A stretch of 64,000 nt of DNA from CAXXOK01 sp963663285 (GTDB lineage Bacteria; Bacillota; Clostridia; Christensenellales; Aristaeellaceae): positions 248,001 through 312,000 of the forward strand of contig CAXXNI010000004.1 of the NCBI GenBank assembly GCA_963663285.2. Direction: 5' to 3'. The notes below the pieces were generated by a model. It searched no databases. It was not told the DNA's origin and saw only the letters and a program-made list of their open reading frames with translations. The position numbers were made by a program, and so were the translations under genes. This document shows positions 33,104 to 43,214 of this stretch, piece by piece (the stretch's first letter is position 1; each line of letters opens with the position of its first letter).

Positions 33104-34933
33104 TTGACGCTGGCGGAATTACAACAGCATACATACAGTATGTTCCTTCCGCCGCGAGAATTGACGGTAAGCGAGTGGGCGGATGAAAACCGCATGCTGG
33201 TAAGCGAGAACAGCAGCGAACCCGGACGCTGGCAAACATCACGTGCGCCCTACCAGCGGGAAATTATGGACGCAATGAATGACCCGCACATAGAGCGAAT
33301 TGTAGTGAAAAGCTCTGCACAGGTAGGAAAGAGCGAGATACTCAATAACTGCATTGGTGCCTGTATCGACATGGACCCTGGCCCTATGATGCTGGTGGAG
33401 CCGACGGACGAACTGGTGAAAGCCTACTCCAAAGAGCGCATCGCGCCCATGATTGAAAATTGCGAAGTGCTCAAGCAGAAGGTGAGTGACGCCAAGACGC
33501 GCGACGGCGGTAACACGGTACTGAACAAGCGTTTCCCCGGCGGCTTTTTAACCTTTGCGGGCGCCAACGCGCCCAGCGGCCTGCGCAGCCGCCCGATACG
33601 CTACCTATACTTGGACGAAGTGGACGCCTACCCGCGCAGCGCGGGCACCGAGGGTGACCCGGTATTGCTGGCAATGAAGCGTACGGAAACCTTCCACAAC
33701 CGTAAAATTGTGATGGTTTCCACGCCGACGCTGGACAAAACCAGCCGGATTGATAAAGCGTACAGACGCGGGACGCAGGAAGAATGGTGTGTGCTTTGCC
33801 CTAAATGCGGTGTGTACAGCTACATTAAGTTTGAGGACATTCGCTTTTCGCATGAATACGATATTGTAGGCGGGCAAAAGCAGTATACCGCCAGCGACAT
33901 CCGCTGGCGCTGCCCCAACTGCCTGACGGAACATACCGAGTATGCAAGCAAGCGAATGAAAGCCAAGTGGGTAGCGCGCAATCCGGGAGCGCGGGAAAAA
34001 GGGGTACGCAGTTTCCGCATGAATGCGTTCGTCAGCCCATGGGGCAGCTGGGAAAAGATCATCCTCGCTTTTCTGGATGCGCACGAGAACGACCAGGAAT
34101 TGCAGGTGTTTTATAACACGGTGCTGGGTGAAACGTGGGAACTGCGCGACCGCAGCGGCAAGCCGGAAGAAATGTACAAGCGCCGGGAGCCTTACGCCGC
34201 CGAAGTGCCGGACGGGGTGCTGGTGCTGACGTGCGGGGTGGACACGCAGGATAACCGCCTGGAATATGAAGTGGTTGGCTGGGGACGAAATGATGAAAGC
34301 TGGGGCATACAGCGCGGCGCGCTGCCGGGTGATCCTGAACTGATGGAAGTATGGGAAGAACTGGACAACGTTCTGGACCGTGAATGGGGAATGACCGGCG
34401 GGCGGGCGCTGCGCATCAGCGTAACGTTTGTGGACAGCGGCGGACACAAAACGCAGTCGGTTTACCAGCAATGCGCAGCGCGCAGCGGCAAGCGCGTGTT
34501 CCCCATCAAAGGTGACGATGGCGAAGGCCGCCCCTATGTAGCGCTTAGCAAGAAAAGCCAGGTGCTTTTTATCCTGGGCGTTGACAGCGGCAAACAATCC
34601 ATTATCAGTGCAAGCGCTGTGGAGACGGCAGGGCCGCGGTACTGCCATTTTCCGGACGATGAAAGAACCGGCTATGACATGGACTATTTTCGCGGGTTGC
34701 TGAGTGAAAAGCTGGTGGTGACGACGCGGCGCGGACGTAACGTGACCCATTGGGAGAAAATGCCGGGGGTTCGCAATGAACCGCTGGACTGCCGAAACTA
34801 CGCGCGTGCGGCGTTTAAGGCGTTTCCGTTTGACCTGGATAAAACCGAACGGCGGCTGAACGGGGAACCGGAACCCAAGAAAGCAAGCACAAAGCGAAAA
34901 CAACGGCGAATTAGTGAAGGAATACAGGTGTAA
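33104..34933 (+). CDS. Terminase large subunit, GpA family
   Basis: The protein (609 residues) has the packaging ATPase (VKSSAQVGKSEILNNCIGA, Walker A; RYLYLDEVDAYP, Walker B) and a C-terminal nuclease part. A zinc-like CPKCG and CPNC pair sits between them. The TTG start at 33104 follows AGGAGGCG. It cuts concatemers and pumps DNA into proheads. The lambda-type family contrasts with the P2-type tail downstream. Confidence 0.95.
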   Translation: MTLAELQQHTYSMFLPPRELTVSEWADENRMLVSENSSEPGRWQTSRAPYQREIMDAMNDPHIERIVVKSSAQVGKSEILNNCIGACIDMDPGPMMLVEPTDELVKAYSKERIAPMIENCEVLKQKVSDAKTRDGGNTVLNKRFPGGFLTFAGANAPSGLRSRPIRYLYLDEVDAYPRSAGTEGDPVLLAMKRTETFHNRKIVMVSTPTLDKTSRIDKAYRRGTQEEWCVLCPKCGVYSYIKFEDIRFSHEYDIVGGQKQYTASDIRWRCPNCLTEHTEYASKRMKAKWVARNPGAREKGVRSFRMNAFVSPWGSWEKIILAFLDAHENDQELQVFYNTVLGETWELRDRSGKPEEMYKRREPYAAEVPDGVLVLTCGVDTQDNRLEYEVVGWGRNDESWGIQRGALPGDPELMEVWEELDNVLDREWGMTGGRALRISVTFVDSGGHKTQSVYQQCAARSGKRVFPIKGDDGEGRPYVALSKKSQVLFILGVDSGKQSIISASAVETAGPRYCHFPDDERTGYDMDYFRGLLSEKLVVTTRRGRNVTHWEKMPGVRNEPLDCRNYARAAFKAFPFDLDKTERRLNGEPEPKKASTKRKQRRISEGIQV

Positions 34934-34945
34934 GGAGGCAGGCGG

Positions 34946-35188
34946 ATGGCAGTAACGGACGTGTGGACGCTTGCGGAAGCCAAGGAAATGCTGGCCGCCT
35001 GGAAGGCGGCGGCAAAGGCGCTGGCTAGTGGTACGGTAAAGGAATACACCATTGGCACACGCAAACTGACGATGCTGGATATGAATACCATACACGCGCA
35101 GATAAACTATTTCAGCGATACGCTGGACGTGCTGCAGGGCAAGGCGAATACACGAAGGGTAAGAACGGTGGTGTTTCGTGACACATGA
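34946..35188 (+). CDS. Head-tail joining protein, gpW-like
   Basis: The protein (80 residues) has the size and helix-rich layout of gpW (LAEAKEMLAAWKAAAKALAS) and sits between terminase and portal, as in lambda. AAGGAGG precedes ATG 34946. Its stop overlaps the portal start. Confidence 0.8.
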   Translation: MAVTDVWTLAEAKEMLAAWKAAAKALASGTVKEYTIGTRKLTMLDMNTIHAQINYFSDTLDVLQGKANTRRVRTVVFRDT

Positions 35189-36822
35189 TTAAAAAAGTGA
35201 CGGTAAACCCGAACCTATTAGAACGGACGGCTTTCCTGCTTAGTCCCAAGACAGGCCAAAAGCTGTTTAACAACCGCCTGCATAACCTGCAAGGCAAGTA
35301 CGCTAAAGAGGCCGAGGCGACCATGACCGCCAGCGGCTACGGCAACCACGGGGCCAGCCGCACCAAAAACAGCCTGATCGGCTGGATAACAGGCGGTGGC
35401 GACAGTGAGTACGACATTGACCTGAACAGCGCAACACTGCGAAGGCGGGCAAGGGACCTGGACGCGGGGGGCGGGCTGGCCCGCAGCGCAACGCGCACGA
35501 TGAAAACCAACGTGGTAGGCAGCGGCATCATCCCGGCGCCCAAGATCGACTTTGAAGCGCTGGGCATGGGGGAGGAAAGCGCGGTTGCCTGGCAGAAACA
35601 GGCGAAACGGGAATTTGCCCTTTGGGCAGAAAGCAATTACTGCGACGCATCGCGCCGCAGTAATTTTTATGGGCTGCAACAGCTGGCTTTTCTTTCTATG
35701 ATGCTTAGCGGGGATGTGCTGGCACTGCTGCCTGTGAAAAACGATACGCGGTTTCCATACAGCACGCGCATACAGCTGCTGGAAGCCGACCGGCTGGGCA
35801 ACCCCGACAGCAACGGCGAAAGCGAAGGCATTGAAACACAAACCGGCGGGCGCATTGTGGACGGCGTGGAAGTAAGCGCAAGCGGAGAGGTTGTTGCCTA
35901 CTACATTGCAAACCGCCATCCGCTGGCAAATAACGACAGCCGGACGATTGCCTATGTACGGATACAGGCGTTTGGTACCAAGAGCGGAACGCCCAATGTG
36001 CTGCATGTGATGACGGAAGAACGCCCCGGACAGATGCGCGGCGTGCCTTTCGTAGCCCCGATGATCGAGCAGCTAAAGCAGCTGGACCGGTACGCCAATG
36101 CAGAGCTTTCCGCCAATATCGTGAGCAGCATGTTTACCCTGTTCCTGACGCAGGATGAAAAGACGGGTAAGTTTCCGCTGGAAGATGCGGTGGACGAGGA
36201 AGAGAAGGTAACGGACGACGAGGGGCGCATTGAACTGGCTCCCGGCGCGGTATACCGGCTGGACCCCGGCACAAAGCCGATGGAAATAAGCCCTATGCGC
36301 AACAACAGCAGCTATGCAGACTATGTGAGCAGCATTGTTACGCAGATCGGCGCGAGCATGGAAATTCCCTCCGAAGTGCTGCTGAAACAGTTTAACAGCA
36401 ATTATACCGCATCCCGCGGGGCACTGCTGGAATTTTGGCGCGTGGTGAAAGTGGCGCGCAGAAACTTTGTGGATAAGTTCTGCCAGCCCTGCTATGAAGC
36501 GTGGCTGACCGAGGCCGTGGCGCTGGGGCGCATTGACGCGCCGGGGTATTTTGAGGATGCGGCGATCCGCAAGGCGTGGTGCGGCGTGGAGTGGGTGGGC
36601 AGCAACATGGGGATTATCGACCCCAAGAAAGAAGTTGCGGCGGCTGCACAGCGTATTGCGCTGAACCTTTCCACCCAGGAGCGCGAAGCAGCCGAGTTTA
36701 ACGGGAGCGATTGGGAAGAAAACATGGTACAGCGCCGCAAGGAGATGAAAGCGGAAGCCGCATTGCAGGCGGCCACTACAACGCCGCCGGGAACAGCCCA
36801 AAAGCCAAAAGCAAACCCATAA
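35185..36822 (+). CDS. Phage portal protein, lambda family
   Basis: The protein (545 residues) is a lambda-type portal: LRRRARDLDAGGGLARSATR and MKTNVVGSGI near residues 90-115, GVPFVAPMIEQLKQLDRYAN, and MEIPSEVLLKQFNSNYTASR near residue 400. Twelve copies form the DNA entry ring of the head. Confidence 0.95.
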   Translation: MIKKVTVNPNLLERTAFLLSPKTGQKLFNNRLHNLQGKYAKEAEATMTASGYGNHGASRTKNSLIGWITGGGDSEYDIDLNSATLRRRARDLDAGGGLARSATRTMKTNVVGSGIIPAPKIDFEALGMGEESAVAWQKQAKREFALWAESNYCDASRRSNFYGLQQLAFLSMMLSGDVLALLPVKNDTRFPYSTRIQLLEADRLGNPDSNGESEGIETQTGGRIVDGVEVSASGEVVAYYIANRHPLANNDSRTIAYVRIQAFGTKSGTPNVLHVMTEERPGQMRGVPFVAPMIEQLKQLDRYANAELSANIVSSMFTLFLTQDEKTGKFPLEDAVDEEEKVTDDEGRIELAPGAVYRLDPGTKPMEISPMRNNSSYADYVSSIVTQIGASMEIPSEVLLKQFNSNYTASRGALLEFWRVVKVARRNFVDKFCQPCYEAWLTEAVALGRIDAPGYFEDAAIRKAWCGVEWVGSNMGIIDPKKEVAAAAQRIALNLSTQEREAAEFNGSDWEENMVQRRKEMKAEAALQAATTTPPGTAQKPKANP

Positions 36823-36859
36823 AAAAGTAAGCGGCGAAAGCCGCAAGGAGGGAACGGAA

Positions 36860-38039
36860 ATGCCTGACATATTGCAAATGGCCTACACGATGAAAGTCGA
36901 AAAGGGTGTAGGCGAAATACGGATATACGGGCGGATTAGCCAGTATAAAGACAACTATTCCGACAGCACCGTTACAGCCAAGCAGTTTGCCGATGACCTG
37001 CGGGCGCTGGGTGATGTCAAAAAGCTGATGGTGTACATCAATACGCCCGGCGGTTCGTGTGAGCGAAGGCAAGGCGATCCGCAGCGAAATTATGCTGCAC
37101 AAGGCCAAAGAAAAGCATGTGATTATTACCGGCATTTGTGCCAGCGCCGGAACGCTGCCCGCCTGTATGCCCCGGAAAGACGGGATTACCGTATCCATGG
37201 TGGATGGCACCACCTATATGATCCACAACCCGAGCAATGTTTGTTGGGGTACCGCCGCCGACATGGAGCAAATGGCGGAGGGGCTGCACAAGCTGGAAGC
37301 AGACGTTGCCGAGATATACGCCAAGCGAACCGGCAAGGATGCCCACGAAATACGCAGCATGATGGACAAGACTACCGAAATGAGCGCGCAGGAGGCCGTG
37401 GACGCTGGTTTTGTGGATGATGTGATTGATTCGCTGGACGATGAACCGGACGCGGGCATGTGCCTGACCAACGCGCAATGGGCCAAGATGGGGCTAATGC
37501 ATGTGCCTGAAAAATACATACTGCATGAACAGACCATGCAGGCGGGCGGGAAAGCCCCTGATACCGTCAGTAACGCCGCTCCTGCGGCGACTGAAAATAA
37601 AGGAAAGAAACCCCAGGGGACAGGAGAAAGGATGAAAGCCAGTATGGACAAGCAACAGTTGATGCAGGAGCAGCCCGAATTGTGCCAAAGCCTGATGGAC
37701 GAAGGCGCAGCGAACGAGCGCGCGCGGATGAAGGCGATTGACGAGGTGTTTGTTGCTCCCGGACAGGAACAGATGGTGACGGAAGCCAAGTATGGAGATA
37801 AGCCCACCACGGCTGCGGAATTGTGTATGCGGCTGAACGCCGTGCAAAAGCAGGCGGCCATGGATGCCGCAACGTCGCAGCAGACCAAAGGCAAAGCGTA
37901 TCTGGATAACCGCGTGGCCGACACACAGCAAATGCAAAGCGTGGAAGCTGACATGCAAACCGCACTGCCCGGCACCGATAACACCGAAGCCGAGCGGGAT
38001 AAGCAAGCCAAAATGCTTGCGGATGCTGTGAACCAATAA
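36860..38039 (+). pseudogene. Head maturation protease, ClpP-like (S49/S14), with one frameshift
   Basis: The first part runs to YINTPGGS and breaks near 37059; the second continues SEGKAIRSEIMLHKAKEKHV in the +1 frame. One extra T in GTTCGTGTGAGC explains the break. The catalytic serine region GICASAGTLPA and histidine region YMIHNPSN are intact. A C-terminal extension after about residue 250, rich in Gln, Glu and Met, may be the scaffold part, as in lambda C/Nu3. An internal in-frame start is possible for a separate scaffold. The gene starts at ATG 36860 after AAGGAGG. Confidence 0.88.
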
Positions 38040-38066
38040 TAGCCGGAAGGTAGAAGGAGAAAAGAC

Positions 38067-38447
38067 ATGAGCAAGGATTTGTTTACCCAGGTTACGGCAG
38101 CGTATGCCAAGGACATACTGGCCGACGCGCAAAACGCCGTACTCAAAAGCGTGGTAATGGCCTCCGGAAGCGGTACGGTGCCGCTGGGCGCGGTGCTTTA
38201 TAAAAACGCTGAAAGCCAGTGGCAGCCCGCCGCCAGCGCGAACATTGTCGCCGGTACGGAGCTTGCCATTGCGATGGAACCCGTGGAAACCGGCGATGCC
38301 CCAGGCGGGGACGGCATTGCTGCCAGCGCCTTGTTTGCCGGTGTGGTGGTCGGCGAAAACCTGACGCTTACCGACGAAGCGGCGCTGACGGATGCAATGC
38401 TGCTGGTGCTGCGCGCGCAGGGTATTCACACCAAGGCAGCTATGTAA
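38067..38447 (+). CDS. Head decoration protein, gpD-like
   Basis: The protein (126 residues) matches the lambda gpD type in size and position (VPLGAVLYKNAESQWQPAAS, then GVVVGENLTL). It stabilises the expanded capsid. GAAGGAGAAAAG precedes ATG 38067. Confidence 0.82.
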   Translation: MSKDLFTQVTAAYAKDILADAQNAVLKSVVMASGSGTVPLGAVLYKNAESQWQPAASANIVAGTELAIAMEPVETGDAPGGDGIAASALFAGVVVGENLTLTDEAALTDAMLLVLRAQGIHTKAAM

Positions 38448-38503
38448 GGATAACCCCGATATACAACATGCCGCATAGCAGCGGCGAATAAAGCATAAAG
38501 GCG

Positions 38504-38527
38504 GCAGCCCAAAGGGGCTGCTGCTTT
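38504..38527 (+). terminator. Partial terminator between decoration and capsid genes
   Basis: GCAGCCC pairs with GGGCTGC around AAAG and a short T-run follows. It may tune the ratio of decoration to capsid message. Confidence 0.5.
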
Positions 38528-38552
38528 TGCATGAAAGTGAGGATAAAACAAT

Positions 38553-39600
38553 ATGCCTGATACGATTACGATTTATGACCCGATAGTGCAGCTGAAAGCC
38601 ATTGAGCTGATGAAACCGGTACTCACCTTCCTGTATGACCTGTTTGTGCAGGAGGACGCGCCGGTGGGCGAGGAAGATGCGATTTTCGACATGCGGCGCG
38701 GCACAATGCCGATGGCACCGTTTGTGCATGAAACTGCCGGTGGCGTGCTGATGGGCCGTAACAGCTATCAGACCAACCGTATCCACTTTCCGGAGCTTGC
38801 GCCGGAACGAATGGTAAAAAAGACCGATATTGCCAAACGAGCGTTTGCCGAGGCGGTATACGGCGGCATGACCCCGCAGGAACGCGCGATTAAACTTTCG
38901 GCTAAAGGACCTGCAAGAACTGAAAGTGTCGATTCAGTGGCGCCGTGAATGGCTGGTTGCCCAAGTGCTGCTGTACGGGAAAATCGACATTATCAAGTAC
39001 ACGGGCGACGGCAAAATGACTACGGCGGACGAAGTGGTGGACTACGGCTTTACCAACCTATTCACAGCCGGTACGCCGTGGAGCGGGGACACCGCGGACA
39101 TTCAGGCGGACATGGGCAGCCTGTTTGACATGGTGGAAGCCGGGCTGGGCACCAGCGAAGTGCTGGTAATGGCGCCGGACGTGAAAGCCGCCATTCAAAG
39201 CAATGAAAAGTTCCTGCAGAAGCTGAACCTTTTGCATGTGAGCAACGGCGAGCTGAAAACCGAGCACCGGCAGCATGGCGTAACCTACATCGGCACGTCT
39301 CCGGACGGGCAGGAAATGTACAGCTACGGCGGTACGGTAACCAGCGAAACCGGCACTGTCATCCCGCTGATTCCCAGCGGGAAGATCATCTGCGGCAGCC
39401 GTAAAATGCTGCGCTGCACGCATGGCCCGGTAACACAGGTGGAAAAAAATGAGGACGGCGAGTTCCGCACCTACATTGCCAAAGAAGTACCGCTGAAATA
39501 CAGCGATACGAAAACCAATACGGTCAAGCAGCGCGTAACCTCCCGCCCGATGGTTTATCCTATCAACGCTTCGGGCTGGGCGGTTGGCGACGTACTCTAA
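38553..39600 (+). pseudogene. Major capsid protein, gpE family, with one frameshift
   Basis: The first frame (IVQLKAIELMKPVLTFLYDL onward) breaks near 38910, and the second continues SIQWRREWLVAQVLLYGKID. One extra G in AAAGGACC explains the break; corrected, it reads KLSAKDLQELKVSIQWRREW. The joined protein has about 348 residues, normal for the E family. Since a prophage without capsid protein would be dead, either this is an inactivating mutation or the base is a sequence error. Confidence 0.9.
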
Positions 39601-39614
39601 GGCGGTGATGAAAC

Positions 39615-39983
39615 ATGAGTAGGTATTTTGCTAAAACACACCTGCGGCTGGGCATGAAAAACTATAAGCCGGGCGAGGAATTGCCGGAGATGGACGATGC
39701 GACATGGAAACGGCTGACGCAGAAGAAAGCCATTGAAACCGTGGTAGACCCTGTTGGCGCTTTGGTAGACGGCCCCGGCGAGGATGAAACGGACGGGGAC
39801 GAGCCGGAAAAGGAATCCCCCGCCGGTAGCGAAGACGATGCCGGGGACGAACCGGACGAGGACGAGGACGGCGAAGCCCCCGAACTGCCGAAGATTGACG
39901 GCAGCGAATCCGTGTTGCACTCGCCCAAGGCTGGAAAAGCTGGCGGCAAAAGCACCGGCAGCGGGAAACAGGCCAAGAAATAA
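39615..39983 (+). CDS. Acidic hypothetical head-region protein
   Basis: The protein (122 residues) has a folded start (SRYFAKTHLRLGMKNYKPGE) and a very acidic, low-complexity middle (DEPDEDEDGEAPELP) followed by a basic Gly/Lys tail. No family was recognised. It follows the capsid gene. Confidence 0.6.
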   Translation: MSRYFAKTHLRLGMKNYKPGEELPEMDDATWKRLTQKKAIETVVDPVGALVDGPGEDETDGDEPEKESPAGSEDDAGDEPDEDEDGEAPELPKIDGSESVLHSPKAGKAGGKSTGSGKQAKK

Positions 39984-39986
39984 GAC

Positions 39987-40028
39987 GGTAGCAGGGCGGG
40001 CTGCTATATTGCTGCCCGCCCTGCTACC
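39987..40028 (+). other. Perfect 15-bp intercistronic hairpin
   Basis: GGTAGCAGGGCGGGC at 39987-40001 pairs perfectly with 40014-40028 around a 12-base loop. No U-run follows. It may protect or separate segments of the late message. Confidence 0.6.
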
Positions 40029-40056
40029 CATACCGCCGGACGGAAAGGAGCCAGCC

Positions 40057-40269
40057 ATGAAAGTAAAACTGACGCGGGATGTGCCGGGCGTTGGCAACGC
40101 CCAAACGGTACACAGCGTGCCGGATGAATACGGCGCAAGGATGATCGGGCAGGGACAGGCGGCAGCGGTGAAGGCTGAAACCACCAAAACCACCCGCAAG
40201 CCGAAAGCCGCGCGCGAAAGCAAGAAGGAAGCGGCAGCGCAGGCGGGTGTGACCCATGAGCCTGCATGA
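40057..40269 (+). CDS. Hypothetical phage protein
   Basis: The protein (70 residues) starts at ATG 40057 after AAAGGAG. It begins MKVKLTRDVPGVGNAQTVHS and ends in a Lys/Ala-rich tail. Similar small proteins occur in head-tail regions, but no function is known. Confidence 0.6.
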   Translation: MKVKLTRDVPGVGNAQTVHSVPDEYGARMIGQGQAAAVKAETTKTTRKPKAARESKKEAAAQAGVTHEPA

Positions 40270-40594
40270 CCGGCTGGAAGCAGACATAAACCGCGTATTT
40301 CTGAACGAAACCCAGTTTGCAACGTGGCATAGCTGGGAGGGTACGCAAATCCTGTGCGTGGTTGACAACGACCTTGCGCTTAAACGCAAGAATAACAACG
40401 TTGTGGATATTAGCTGGGACCCCAACAGCACCGAAATACTGCTGTATGCCAAGGAAAGCGACTTTGCACGCAAGCCCCATCCGCAGCAAACGGTGATGTT
40501 TGACCGTACCCAATACACAGTGATGCAGGTAAGCGGGGACGCGGGAATACTGGAAATACTGCTAAGCGGACGAGAAGGGAAGATGCTGCCATGA
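40256..40594 (+). CDS. Head-tail joining protein (gpFII-like)
   Basis: The protein (112 residues) has the beta-rich layout of lambda FII / Gifsy-type attachment proteins: DINRVFLNETQFATWHSWEG at the start and FDRTQYTVMQVSGDAGILEI at the end. Its start overlaps the previous gene by 14 bases and its end overlaps the next by four. Confidence 0.65.
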   Translation: MSLHDRLEADINRVFLNETQFATWHSWEGTQILCVVDNDLALKRKNNNVVDISWDPNSTEILLYAKESDFARKPHPQQTVMFDRTQYTVMQVSGDAGILEILLSGREGKMLP

Positions 40595-41217
40595 TGACGA
40601 CCAATGAACGGCTGCTCGCCCTGCAACGCTGGGTATACGAAAATGTGTGTGTGGGCCGGACTCTGAAAACGCGTGGGCCGGACGACAAAACCAGCGTGTA
40701 TGCCGAGCCGCGGTGCTTTATCGCCTTTTACCCCATGCGGAGCTTGCAGGGGCAAGTGGAGTACAGCATAGCGCCCAGCATAACCATGGTGCCGGGGCTA
40801 AGCCGGACAAAACAGGTACAGGAGCAGCGCTTTGACCGGTACAACGGCATCCACCGCACGCCGGATATGGGCGCAACGCTGAATGTGCAGTTCGTATTTA
40901 CGGTTTACGATCCCGGCCTGATTGACGGGGACGTACAGGCGTATGACCCGGAAAACGAAGGAACGCCGCCCCCGGATGATGGCTTTACTGCGCTGACAAC
41001 GTGGATGGATGACCTGCAACGTAAACTGCTGGGAGTAACCCAATTGCCGGGGACAGACTTGTTTGTGTGGAACCAAAGCATGGATTGGGCGCCGCTGACG
41101 GAACAGGAGAGCGTAAGGGATATGCGCCCCCTGTATTACGGCATGGTGAACTGTGAGTTTGGCTGCTATGCAAACAAAAGCCCGAACGAAGAACTGGAAC
41201 GGATATTGAACGGATAA
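40591..41217 (+). CDS. Probable tail completion/terminator protein
   Basis: The protein (208 residues) lies between the head-tail joiner and the sheath, where tail terminators are found (VPGLSRTKQVQEQRFDRYNG, then TTWMDDLQRKLLGVTQLPG). The start is ATG 40591 or 40594. The exact role is inferred from position. Confidence 0.55.
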   Translation: MMTTNERLLALQRWVYENVCVGRTLKTRGPDDKTSVYAEPRCFIAFYPMRSLQGQVEYSIAPSITMVPGLSRTKQVQEQRFDRYNGIHRTPDMGATLNVQFVFTVYDPGLIDGDVQAYDPENEGTPPPDDGFTALTTWMDDLQRKLLGVTQLPGTDLFVWNQSMDWAPLTEQESVRDMRPLYYGMVNCEFGCYANKSPNEELERILNG

Positions 41218-41237
41218 AAACAAGGAGGTAAACCCAT

Positions 41238-42701
41238 ATGGCATATAAACATGGCGCGCTGGGCGAAATTGTATCGTCCAGCGGGAAAAGCGCGGTACTG
41301 ACCGCCGCCGCGCCGCTGTACGTGGGTACGGCGCCCGTGCATACAGTAGCGGGCGGAAACGCAAACCTGAACAAGCCCGTGCTGCTGAACAGCTTTGCCG
41401 AGGCGGCGGCGCTGTTTGGCTTTAGCGAGGATTGGGCAAAATACACGCTTTGCGAAGCGATGTATGCGCACTTCAAGCTGAAAGCTATTGGCCCGATCCT
41501 GATGGTAAACGTGCTGGATGTGGACGAAGCCAAGAGCGCAGAGGCGACGACCGCCAGCCTGACCCCCAGCGGCGGGCGCATCGTGATTGAAAATGCGGAA
41601 AGCATTCTGCTGGACAGCGTGGCGGTGACCGGCAAAGTGCTGGGAACGGATTACACGATTGCTTATGATTACAGCACGCTGAAACTGACGCTGACCGAGA
41701 AAACAACCGGCGCACTGGGCACCGAAGCGGTGGACGTGAGTTACAACACGGTGGACGCGACAGGGGTTACCAGCGTGGACGTGATTGGCGCAAGCGACGG
41801 CGAAGGTATAAACACCGGACTGTACAGCATCAAGGACGTATACCAGGAATGCGGCATTTTGCCCAACGCCCTGCTGGCACCGGGTTTCAGCGATACCAAG
41901 ACCGTACACGACGCGATGGCGGAGCTGACGCAGATGGTCAGCGGGCATTGGGACCTGCTGTTTTACACGGACCTGCCGCTTAGCAGCGAGGGCAGCGCGG
42001 TTAGCATGTCCGGCGCGTCCACCTGGAAAGCGACGAACGGGTACACCGCCAACAACGAGAAAACGCATTACCCCATGTGGGCGGGCGGCGATGGCCGCAA
42101 GTACCATCTTTCGGTACTGGATGCGCTGAACCGGCAGGCGCTGCTTGCGGAGCGCAACAACCTGCCGTATGAAAGCTCCAGTAATACGGAACTGCCGGTT
42201 GCCGGGAAGCTGTACTTTGGCGAGGATGTGGGCGGAAGCCCGGACGATGAAACCGTGAACACGCTGCTGACGGCAAACGGCATCTGCTCGGCTGTGTTTA
42301 TCGGCGGACGCTGGGTGCTGTGGGGTGCGCATACGGCCAGCTATACGCAGGCTACGGCCAACGCCCAAAACATCAGCGAAACGAACCTCGCCATGCTGCA
42401 CTATATCTCCAACGATTTTCAGGTACGCCGTGCCAACGAGGTAGACAAACCACTGACGCGAAACCGGATGCAGCAGATTGTGGCGGAGGAAACCGCGCGG
42501 CTGGATGCGATGATTGCGGCGGGCGCGCTGATCTACGGCAAGGTGACGCTGAAAGTGGACAGCGAGGCGGTTACGGACATGCAGAGCGGGGATTTCACCT
42601 TCCTGTTTGAAGTAACGACCACGCCGCTTAGCAAGAGCCTGACGGCACTGGTGAGCTACACCGGTGACGGCCTGACCACCTACTTTGAGGAGGTTGCGTA
42701 A
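41238..42701 (+). CDS. Contractile tail sheath protein
   Basis: The protein (487 residues) is a P2 FI-type sheath: HGALGEIVSSSGKSAVLTAA at the start, with a C-terminal domain containing RRANEVDKPLTRNRMQQIV. It forms the contracting outer tube, which makes this a myovirus-like phage. AAGGAGG precedes ATG 41238. Confidence 0.93.
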   Translation: MAYKHGALGEIVSSSGKSAVLTAAAPLYVGTAPVHTVAGGNANLNKPVLLNSFAEAAALFGFSEDWAKYTLCEAMYAHFKLKAIGPILMVNVLDVDEAKSAEATTASLTPSGGRIVIENAESILLDSVAVTGKVLGTDYTIAYDYSTLKLTLTEKTTGALGTEAVDVSYNTVDATGVTSVDVIGASDGEGINTGLYSIKDVYQECGILPNALLAPGFSDTKTVHDAMAELTQMVSGHWDLLFYTDLPLSSEGSAVSMSGASTWKATNGYTANNEKTHYPMWAGGDGRKYHLSVLDALNRQALLAERNNLPYESSSNTELPVAGKLYFGEDVGGSPDDETVNTLLTANGICSAVFIGGRWVLWGAHTASYTQATANAQNISETNLAMLHYISNDFQVRRANEVDKPLTRNRMQQIVAEETARLDAMIAAGALIYGKVTLKVDSEAVTDMQSGDFTFLFEVTTTPLSKSLTALVSYTGDGLTTYFEEVA

Positions 42702-43214
42702 ATGAAACAGATATACAACAACGTAGTTGACCACCGGCTTTTGGACGGAGGCACGGAGGTGGAGGACGTAACCAGCGTGGAGCTGCCGACCATCAGCTAC
42801 AAAGCGTCCACGTTCGATGTGGCGGGCATGGCGGGCGCTTTGGAAGTGCCGGACATGAACAGCATCGAAGCCATGAGTATCACCATCAGCCACAACAACG
42901 GCGTAAACGGCACGCTGCTGAACGTACCGGGAAAGCACCTGGTGGAGTTCCGTATTGCGCGCCAACGGCTGTCCGTATCCAGCGGTGACCTGGGATACGA
43001 AGGCGGCAAGTACCGTGTTACCGGTATGCTGAAAAGCCAGAAGGAAGGCACCGTGGAACGCGGCAACCCCATTGGCACTACCAACGAATACAGCGTTAGC
43101 CGCTATGAACGTGAAGTGGACGGCGTGGTGGTAACGCTGATTGACGTGGTGGCGGGCATTGTGAAAATCAACGGCGTGGATTATTCCAGCAAGGTACGCT
43201 CGCTACTCAACTAA
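42702..43214 (+). CDS. Tail tube protein, P2 FII-like
   Basis: The protein (170 residues) follows the sheath directly, as in P2. It has YKASTFDVAGMAGALEVPDM and YSVSRYEREVDGVVVTLIDV, typical of FII inner tubes. Confidence 0.9.
   Translation: MKQIYNNVVDHRLLDGGTEVEDVTSVELPTISYKASTFDVAGMAGALEVPDMNSIEAMSITISHNNGVNGTLLNVPGKHLVEFRIARQRLSVSSGDLGYEGGKYRVTGMLKSQKEGTVERGNPIGTTNEYSVSRYEREVDGVVVTLIDVVAGIVKINGVDYSSKVRSLLN

Noticed and set aside
33605..35095. Long antisense frame opposite the terminase (and similar ones opposite the sheath and glycyl-radical enzyme genes)
   Set aside because: These are composition shadows of well-supported genes on the other strand.
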